A stretch of DNA of 64,000 nt from Cristatella mucedo (Eukaryota; Bryozoa; Phylactolaemata; Cristatellidae). Position numbers and translations under genes: made by a program. The stretch is from NCBI GenBank assembly GCA_009760855.2, contig WPIO01000011.1, positions 7,251,501-7,315,500 of the forward strand, read 5' to 3'. Position 1 is the first letter of the stretch; each line of letters begins with the position of its first letter. The notes beneath the pieces are model-generated. The model was not told the origin of the DNA. It saw only the letters and a list, made by a program, of their open reading frames with translations, and did not search any database. Shown in pieces: positions 57,181 through 64,000 of the stretch.

Positions 57181-57811
57181 TGGTGAGTGCACGCGTCTTA
57201 GCGACCCTCCGTTCTCCGAACCGTACTCAGGCGATCTGCTAATAAATGGCCTATCTCCCAGACATCATGTTAAATGGCCTATTTCCCTAGACAGCAAACG
57301 CAGCGCCCGCAGTGGTGCTAGTCCTACACGACGCTTGACAAATACCCAGTCGAGCCTGAGTTTTGAATCGCGGCTAACGGCTCGCAGTTGCCGCTCCAAT
57401 GCACAAAAGCAGATGGCAACGGAACACGGAGGCAATGAAAAGTGCCCGTACCTTAATGCAGCCAGACCGTAGCGCAGGGCATTCTATTCGACTGCCGCGG
57501 CGGCGGCGGCGGTGGAGTGTCACAGGCGTCTGGCACATGCCATGGCTCTCGCTCGATGGATGCTCGGAGTACAGCTAAACTGCAACTGACGAACTCCTAA
57601 GTGAACTGCTGCGCTTTTATCCCGCTTGACCAGTAATTAAAAGATAACCGTTCCCTAGCCATTAAAATTTAGATCTGCGAATGACATTCCGGCAGTCACG
57701 ACGCGGCGGCTGAGGCAGACACGTCGCTCTAGCGTGTCGCTACCGCGGGTACTAGGCACTCTCGTCTCGCTGCGACGATCAAACGGTCTGCTCTACGCTG
57801 CGTGCGGAATT
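57181..57811. other. Unassigned; GC-rich from about 57480
   Basis: A short (GGC)n at 57499–57513 starts a CpG-rich island that extends to about 58330. An island promoter is possible. Confidence 0.35.
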
Positions 57812-58026
57812 CGCTTTGCAGCATTTGAAGTTAGTATGGGCTGTCGTCGTTGCTACCACGCTCTGCTGCCACCTGCGGCATACCAGCCAGCGTGAACATC
57901 ATAGATATCGAAGCCTCCGCGACTGGCGCTGGCCGCGCTTCGAGGAGGAGGCGTCGCAGGAGACTTGCACTGAGACACCGCTGCTGCGCGCCTTCCTGCA
58001 AGGACCGGCTAGGATGAGCGCTGCAG
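57812..58026 (+). pseudogene. Candidate type II membrane-protein exon
   Basis: A possible acceptor (ttcgctttgcag) opens a frame HLKLVWAVVVATTLCCHLRH. This is a basic-then-hydrophobic helix followed by a polar stem (RSLRDWRWPRFEEEASQETC) ending at a possible donor (ctgcag|gtgcgc). The helix and LRDW(R) stem recall the relic at 17271–17453. One base out of frame, the sequence from 58029 (SDYYSEYLRRRRR) also looks coding, so a frameshift is possible. No catalytic domain is visible. It may be a real exon, a relic, or a composition effect of the GC-rich island. Confidence 0.25.
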
Positions 58027-59264
58027 GTGCGCAGTGACTACTACAGCGAGTACCTGCGACGCCGCCGCAGAGCACCGAGTATTGTCGTGCGTCGCTCGCC
58101 GAGGAGCGCCGTCTGGCCGTTGCATTCACTGTCCTCAGACGCGGTGACAGGGGGTCAACTTTCTCCGCGAGCGCGAGCGCTGAAAAGTTGTGCTTGGGGC
58201 GCGAAAGGTGCAAACATTAGCACCGTCCGCCGCCGTCCGCAGAGCAGAGCAGAGCAGTCGACTTTCCTAATGCGTGGCCATACTAGGAGATCCCGAGGAT
58301 TCACGCTGAGACGTTTCGATTTCGCTTAAACTTTCTGCTCGAACCACTTTTCCAAGGGAAGCTATTAACGAGACTCGTTATGCCACTATCCCACTATCGA
58401 CTTCCGTACGCTGAAGCAGTGCTAGAATTTCTGCAGTACAGTATGCAGTGACTCAAGATTAAGCCGCGCGACTTATCGTCGTTCAACGCTGCAAATACTG
58501 AGCCAGCAGCGTGAAACTTTCCAAAGAAGCCACACGATACGATAGTCAAGTCAAATTTAACCAGCGTCTGCATAAATTGCGCGTTGGAAACATGCGATGG
58601 ACCAACAGCTACATGTACGCTCTCAAAAGCACGCGTAAGCTTAGCAAGCTTTGGCAAGCGGTGGCGCAATTTACGCAGCGCCTAGTCCTCATAGCTTGAG
58701 AGCGGAGATTTTCAAGTTGCTACACTCTCGAACCAAGCAACGAAAGTAAGAGATGCTGGTCACACGGAGCGACAGTCCTACCTAGGCCCAATACCTTGTG
58801 GATCGCGTAGAGAACGAGTGTCACTGACGATTTTAAAATCACGGGCGGCATTCTGAGATTCCGTGCGTTCCGTCGCAATGAATGGTTGCCAAGCAACATG
58901 TGTGAGAAAGAGCTTAGAACAAGTCTAGCTTATATCTGATCAACTAAATCCCATGGTGAGCCGCATGCTTTCGCGGAATAAAAAGCTAGGTGGTTGTACG
59001 GCATTCTTCGTCAATAGAAGCATTTGACTGCACAAGATATTGCTGCAAAACTTAATGAGAAAGAATGCGTTGCGTGGACTTGAGCCGGCTCATTAGTCAG
59101 CGATGTTATTTGTACGAGAGTGTTGCTACATTGCTCAAGACGCTGCTAATTTGATTGTTGCGCGTCAGCACACAAGTCTCGCCTTCGAGATTCAGCATGA
59201 AACGTCTTCACATTAGCCTGCATTCGTTATTCGATTCAAACGCTATCCCGCATAATCCCGATGA
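58027..59264. other. Intergenic, nothing recognised
   Basis: The CpG-rich part ends near 58330. The rest carries no recognised feature. Confidence 0.35.
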
Positions 59265-59400
59265 ATAAGTAGCCTCGCGTTATAGTGCGATTTAATGTAA
59301 TATAATATAATTCATTTGCGTAGGTCCCTATGAGAACCTGATCTCTATTCAGGCGCTTCACATATGCCGCACGTGGCTCGAGCCCACGTGCTTTGCCGAC
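59265..59400 (-). mobile_element. SINE-1 copy, truncated head
   Basis: On the minus strand: ACGTGGGCTCGAGCCACG, then GGCATATGTGAAGCGCCTGA, ATAGAGATCAGGTTCTCATA, GGGACC, then GCAAATGAATTATATTATAT. Confidence 0.72.
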
Positions 59401-59433
59401 GTTTGATCGCACGTGCAGCGACGGTTGCACGTG
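59370..59433. promoter_or_regulatory. Cluster of four CACGTG E-boxes
   Basis: CACGTG occurs at 59370, 59385, 59410 and 59428, two of them inside or at the edge of the SINE-1 copy. Function is unknown and no gene start is recognised nearby. Confidence 0.4.
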
Positions 59434-59806
59434 CGCGTGCCGCAGCTGCCGCGTGTCCGACGCTCTTTGAGGAGGGAGATATACAACTTAGTCACAACCA
59501 AGGGGGCTTAAATTAAAAAAATTGCTCACGCTACTAGGTGACATAATTTTGGAGGCGGAAAATTGTCTAAGCAATTGTAGCATCTGATGAATAGAGCTAG
59601 TCGCACGCATTGGCTGTCGTTGTTTTCTCGCTCAGAAATGATGTTGGCGAACAGCCGAAGCTTCGCTGTCTACATGATGCGCGATCTCACAAACATCGTT
59701 ACTTTGAGATTCGGGTAATTTTTTTCAATTTCTTTCTGTGAATCTTACTGAAAAGTAATCGACTTTCAATAGTGGAAGGCATCACAAGATCGTAAGCGAC
59801 AAAAGC
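59434..59806. other. Intergenic, nothing recognised
   Basis: No feature recognised. Confidence 0.3.
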
Positions 59807-59955
59807 CGATCTGGTTTGGTCCAGCGGTTAAGGTGCTCGCCCCAGACCAAGGTCTGGCTGAGGTCGTGGGCTCGAGCCCGGAGGCATATGTGAAGCGCCT
59901 GAATAGAGATTAAGTTCTCTTGGGGCGCTGTACAAATGAATTATATAATTGTATA
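59807..59955 (+). mobile_element. SINE-1 full copy
   Basis: GATCTGGTTTGGTCCAGCGG, TTAAGGTGCTCGCC, AAGGTCTGGCTGAGGTCG, GTGGGCTCGAGCCCGG, GTGAAGCGCCTGAATAGAGA, TTGGGGCGCTGTACAAATGA, then (ATT)-like tail. It is the cleanest copy. The A- and B-box-like parts are spaced as in a tRNA promoter. Confidence 0.86.
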
Positions 59956-60034
59956 AAAGCTTTGGCTTTGTAGATCTAGACTGAGAGACTAATTTCAACA
60001 ATTCTTATACACCGAAATGTACTCTCATGGCGTC

Positions 60035-60285
60035 GCCTGTGGCACATCCTATCCAGCTTCCTGAGCAGCTACTTCCATCTCTTCCTCGACTGCACTCATG
60101 ATTCAGGTATATTTCTCACTTTCTCTTTGTTGCACGAGATGAAGTCTATTGGCTACCAAATGCACACCAACAGACACTCAGACTATGCGTGCGCTACATA
60201 AAACTCTCCAGCGTGGTATCCACTTAGTCCAAGTGGAGTTATTCATGGCGACACATTAATCTATATTAACGAGAATCAAAATTAA
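60035..60285 (+). mobile_element. LINE-B 3' end
   Basis: CCTGTGGCACATCCTATCCA, TTGTTGCACGAGATGAAGTC and GCTACATAAAACTCTCCAGC match the LINE-B terminus. Confidence 0.78.
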
Positions 60286-60712
60286 TATCTGTATATCTGA
60301 AGTCTATTTTAATAGCAACCGACGTCATTCTACCTAGGAAATTACGCCGTATTAAGATCATCCAGATGAGCCTGGAATAACTAAATTAGTTCCAATAATT
60401 GTAAAGGTTTCACAATTATTTTTAGGTTATTTTGCTTAGGCTCAGTCAGTGTTCTAAATATGTAACAGCATAATTTCGCTGCATTTATAGCCTATTTTCC
60501 GCGAGAATGCAACGTCAATAGAATTCGTCAGATTGCCAGCGATTTTTAAATGATTTCTCATCTATTTGTCGTCAATGTAAGTGGAATTCTAATATTTATT
60601 ATTGAATTTTCTGACAACACGAAAATATTAAAAGCTATTCAAAAGATTCATTGAAATAATCGTGAATGCTTTGACAGTTAGCTTTGTCTTTTACTGCTCT
60701 TTCTTATTTAAA
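60286..60712. other. AT-rich intergenic, nothing recognised
   Basis: No feature recognised. Confidence 0.3.
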
Positions 60713-61227
60713 GGGGAAGGCAAAGAATGTACTTATAAAATTCGTCTGACGATCGAATCGTTCAGGGTAGTACCCTTCAAAAGACAAATTCGTTAGAACT
60801 GGGATAGTAAGTTTTGACGACATCCGCATGACAGAAAAAATATTTATGCAAATCAGATTAATCCAGATATAAGCACAAAGCAACGTATGTGCAAATACAA
60901 TTTTCTCTGTATAATCTCTGCATCCTAATATTACTTGTATCCCAACTTGTTAAATCTTGGTAGATCGAGGTACATGCATGAAGTTTGTTGGGGTGCATTC
61001 TTGTGACTTTTATCCAGCTTCATTCCAGAGTGGGTATGTGCCTTGTAAATCCATAACTTGGTTGATAGTTTACGTATCGGAGTAAAATTTTAACTGCGAG
61101 TTCAGCTCTGCTTCTTTTAACCGATTCTATAAAAATGTCTGCTGTCAGTTGGGTACATTTTGCTGTTTCCGTCATCAAACTTCCCGGAGCTTTAATTTTC
61201 CATAATCATGGACATGTACAGCAAAAT
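60713..61227 (+). repeat. R1 dispersed repeat, copy 2 (about 515 bp)
   Basis: Collinear with 35590–36106 over its whole length. It begins GGGGAAGGCAAAGAATGTAC and ends GGACATGTACAGCAAAAT. Substitutions and 1–3 bp gaps are spread evenly, so the copies are old. No coding frame. Confidence 0.85.
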
Positions 61228-61498
61228 TTATCCAACTGAAATAAGAATTTTTTTAGAGTCAGTTAAATAAGCTTGCACTGGGAAATGACGGACAAATTGG
61301 CTGCTGCAGCACCCGAATCCAAGACCGGATCAGAAATTTAGGATTACCTCCCCTCAGCGTGAACTGCTGCCTTCAAACTGTCCTGTATCGCTCGTATTCT
61401 GTTAAAAGCTGGTAGCAGCAATGGCCTCTGGTGAAGTTTTTCGGGGTGGCTGATTCTCGGGACTCGAAGGAACAGTTTAATACGCGAATATAAAAGAA
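61228..61498. other. Intergenic, nothing recognised
   Basis: A CCCGAATCCAAGACCGG stretch near 61309 faintly recalls an antisense SINE-2 B box. Not called. Confidence 0.3.
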
Positions 61499-62150
61499 TG
61501 CTGGTGCAAAACTCTGCAGCTAGGCTTGTCTGTCGTGAGCGTCGCAGTTGCCACATTACTCCACTTCCCGCCGACCTGCACTGGCTACCAGTCAAGCAAC
61601 GGATTGACTTCAAGGTTTTGTCGCTCACTTTTAGGTCTCTTCATTCTATGGCTCCAGCCTATCTTTCAGATATACTACCCCATCAGGCAAAGCATCGTAC
61701 CACTCGCTTTTCGGAATCCAACAGCCTGGAAATACCTCGTACAAACCTTAAATCCTTTGGAGACCGTGCATTTAGCTCGTATGCTCCCAAAGCCTGGAAC
61801 TCCCTCCCGACCTGCGTCAGAACATCCCCTGACCTGACCACATTTAAAAGAAACTTAAAAACACACCTATTTAGGACAGCATTTAGTGGGTCCCTGTGAT
61901 TCGTCATTGATGTGCTTATGCGTGCTGACACTGTGCATGCTGCCACTAACCACATTTGCATGCTGACCCTGTGCATGTCACCCCTAACCATATTATTCAC
62001 TGAGTTTGTTTTTCAAGCATGATTTTACTTACCTTTCAATTGCATTTCACTTTACAGCAAATGTAAAGCGCCTAGAAAGAAATTAAGTTCTCTGAGGGCG
62101 CTTTATCAAGTGCAATATTATTATTGTTATTATTATTATTATTATTATGG
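61499..62150 (+). mobile_element. LINE-A, 5'-truncated, C-terminal frame still open
   Basis: The C-terminal domain is open for 133 codons from LVQNSAARLVCRERRSCHIT to TFKRNLKTHLFRTAFSGSL and a stop. The 3'UTR, stem (GTAAAGCGCCTAGAAAGAAA ... GAGGGCGCTTTATC) and a long (ATT)n follow. No frameshift is seen, so it is the youngest-looking LINE-A copy here. It begins abruptly at 61499, typical of 5' truncation. Confidence 0.9.
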
Positions 62151-62425
62151 CTTCTCGCGGCGCACGCGTGGGCCGGAAGCGAGAGCGGCGGGTGGCGGCA
62201 GCCTACCTCGCGGTACACGTAGAGGAGGACATCGAGGAATTCGTTCGGCAACTTGAGCGCACGACTCCATTACCAGTGTTTTCATATTATGCAATTTGAG
62301 ATACATTTTTTTCTACTCTGCGAAGGATTTAGCCGTCCTAGGTCACCGGCTGTAGTGGGATAAAACCACGTGAAGGATTTAGCCGTCCTACGTCACCGGC
62401 TGTAGTGGGATGAAACCACGTGAAA
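62151..62425. other. GC-rich patch and 50-bp tandem duplication
   Basis: 62151–62270 is GC-rich and contains short open frames on both strands (see findings). 62322–62371 is repeated at 62372–62421 with two differences (core AAGGATTTAGCCGTCCTA, TCACCGGCTGTAGTGGGAT). Confidence 0.7.
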
Positions 62426-63890
62426 TCATTTAAGAAAGCGCCACTAGACCAAGAAAACTCGAGTAGCTTCCGCCCAGTCTCCCTTCTTACGTTCCTATCA
62501 CAGACATTGGAACGAGTTGTGAGAGACCAGCTGAACTCTGATACTGAAACCTCAAACCAAACAAGCAAGTTACAGCCTGGTTTTAGAGCTAATCTCTCAA
62601 CCGAGTCAGCTTTACTTAAGCTGTACGACGATCTTCTCAGGAATTCAGACTAAGGTGAAGTTTCTTTGCTTGTTTTGATTGATATTTCTGCCGTGTTTGA
62701 TACTATTGGTCATCAAGTTCTGTTTGAGTGTCTCTCTCCTCGTCCGGGCACCCCTAGCTCTGAACTACAGTGGTCGGTTTAAGTCCTATCTTGGTGGAAG
62801 ACTCCAGAGTATGAACTTGAACGAAAGCATTATACCACAATTACTGAGGTACGGGTTGTTGCCTCAGGGTTGTTCTTGTTTGCTCAGTGCGCTTCTTCTC
62901 TTCACAGTTTTTGCTCATAGAAGTGAAACCCTAGACTGCGCTAGGCGACGTGATCGCCTAGCGCAGTCTAGGGTTTCACTTCTATGCCTACATTATTATA
63001 TTGCATAGTTATGCATACCTTGCACAACTCATGCGTACCTTTGCTTCGATCCCTCCCAGCCGTCCATCTCGACGAACTCTCTCAACTCCCTTGCTGCATG
63101 TATTGATGACATCCGCACGTGGATGGCAGCAAACTTTCTCAAATAGAGCGACGATAAAATCCCTTTACTGTTTATGGGCAAACTAAGTGCAACTCTGAAA
63201 TTGAAAAGCTCGATATTAAAAATCGGCTCTGCCAGCATATCTCCTGTTGCATGAGCACGAAATCCTAGTGACATGTTCCAAAGTGACTTTGCGCTAGAGG
63301 ACCGCATCAGCTTCTCAGTAAAGTCTGCTTACTTTCGGCTACATAACATTTCTAAAATACGGGCTTGCTTAGACAGGGTTACTACATCCAAATTGGTTCA
63401 CGTTTGTAAAAATATACTGTCTCGACTTCTGCAACTGACTAGTGGTTGGTCTACCGGCCTGTACAATCAGGCGCTTTCATTTGGTGCAAAAATTCGCAGC
63501 TAGGATCATCTGTCGCGAGCGTCGCAGCTGCCACACTACGCCACTTCTCGCCGACCTGCACTGGCTCCCAGTCAAGCAGCGCACCGACTTCAAGGTTCTG
63601 TCGCTCACTTTTAGATCCCTTCATTCTCTAGCATCAGAACTCCTTCCTCGCCAGGCGTCAGTCGTCGTACCACCCGATTTTCTTAATCGAATCGCTTTGC
63701 TACACTCAAACGAACCTCAAGTCCTTTGGAGACCGTGTATTTAGTTCGTACGCTCCCAAAACCTGCAACTCACTCTCGACTGACGTCACGAAATTCCCTG
63801 ACTTTATGACACTTAAAAAAGGAATTAAAACGCATTTACTAATTATTGCATGTAGTGGGTCCTTGTCATTCGTCCTTGTGCGCGTGCTGA
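62426..63890 (+). mobile_element. LINE-A, RT to C-terminus, with internal foldback
   Basis: Reads LDQENSSSFRPVSLLTFLSQ, LQPGFRANLSTESALLKLYD, LLVLIDISAVFDTIGHQVLF (motif A), YGLLPQGCS, then a foldback at 62916–62986, then WMAANFLK and the C-terminal domain to about 63830. The 3'UTR is cut short near 63890 without a tail. Confidence 0.87.
62916..62986. repeat. Perfect foldback, 33-bp arms, 5-nt spacer
   Basis: 62916–62948 is the exact reverse complement of 62954–62986. The right arm is normal LINE-A sequence (the segment encoding RSLGFHFYA). The left arm is an inverted copy of it. Confidence 0.95.
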
Positions 63891-64000
63891 CAGTGTGCGC
63901 AGCCTACGCACTGGGGCAGCTCTCAGGTGCGATGCCGTGATGCAAATCCTTGCCTCAGCCTTGGGTTCGACTAGGGCACCTAGTCCAGGCCCGGGCGATG
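63891..64000. other. Window end, possible SINE-like head
   Basis: GCCTCAGCCTTGGGTTCGACTAGGG-like sequence (split: GCCTCAGCCTTGG, GTTCGACTAGGG) recalls a B box, but no second copy is available to compare. Confidence 0.25.

Noticed and set aside
57899-58213. Signal-peptide exon of the Ig receptor in the 57.9–58.2 kb island (minus strand)
   Set aside because: No minus-strand ATG there is followed by a hydrophobic leader and a phase-1 donor.
63891-64000. Third SINE family at the window end
   Set aside because: There is a B-box-like stretch only, with no second copy to establish a repeat.

Overview
The window is nuclear DNA of a multicellular animal. The reasons are genes split by GT–AG introns, an immunoglobulin-superfamily receptor with phase-1 domain exons, LicD-type Golgi-like enzymes, tRNA-derived SINEs, CR1/L2-like LINEs, Ty3/gypsy remnants and long microsatellites. 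The phylum cannot be fixed from the sequence alone. Gene density is low and most bases are decayed repeats.

Genes. (1) Minus strand, 713–1720: an intact single-exon LicD-family type II membrane protein in a GC-rich block. (2) Plus strand, 24947–25903: a divergent intact LicD paralogue. (3) Minus strand, three exons at 53105–52743, 50289–49972 and 41444–40729. They encode two Ig-like domains, a transmembrane helix and a Gly-rich cytoplasmic tail, joined by phase-1 introns. The 5' end (signal peptide) was not found. The inferred 3'UTR of this gene holds a 94-bp-stem hairpin, and its last intron holds two CLEAR-type E-box palindromes 21 bp apart. (4) Weak gene relics: two copies of a type II membrane-protein N-terminus at 15.76 and 17.27 kb, possibly sialyltransferase-like, and a candidate exon at 57.8 kb in a GC-rich island.

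Repeats, left to right. 0–3 kb: GC-rich, with foldback hairpins and a LINE tail expanded into (GA)n. 3–9 kb: (CT)n, a 27-bp minisatellite, LINE-A/LINE-B nests and a 0.6 kb (GT)n tract. 9–14 kb: LINE-C, LINE-B and LINE-A copies, nested in one another. 14–20 kb: SINE-1, the two gene relics, a 7-bp satellite and a 1.37 kb (GCTCCC)n block with G-quadruplex potential. 21–32 kb: LINE-A and LINE-B copies around the second LicD gene. 31–37 kb: Ty3/gypsy remnants (gag, RT, RNase H, integrase) broken up by a LINE tail and an unclassified 0.52 kb repeat (R1). 37–50 kb: LINEs around the last Ig-receptor exon and filling its 8.5 kb intron. 53–64 kb: SINEs, a second gypsy RT broken by a SINE, a second R1 copy and two young-looking LINE-A copies.

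Working names. LINE-A is a CR1/L2-like LINE whose 3' end forms a short GCGCC/GGCGC stem followed by (ATT)n. LINE-B is a second LINE with a different 3' end. LINE-C is a minor family. SINE-1 has a tRNA-like head plus a LINE-A-like tail. SINE-2 has a tRNA-like head plus its own body. R1 is an unclassified dispersed repeat. All assignments come from reading motifs and comparing copies within the window; no database search was run.
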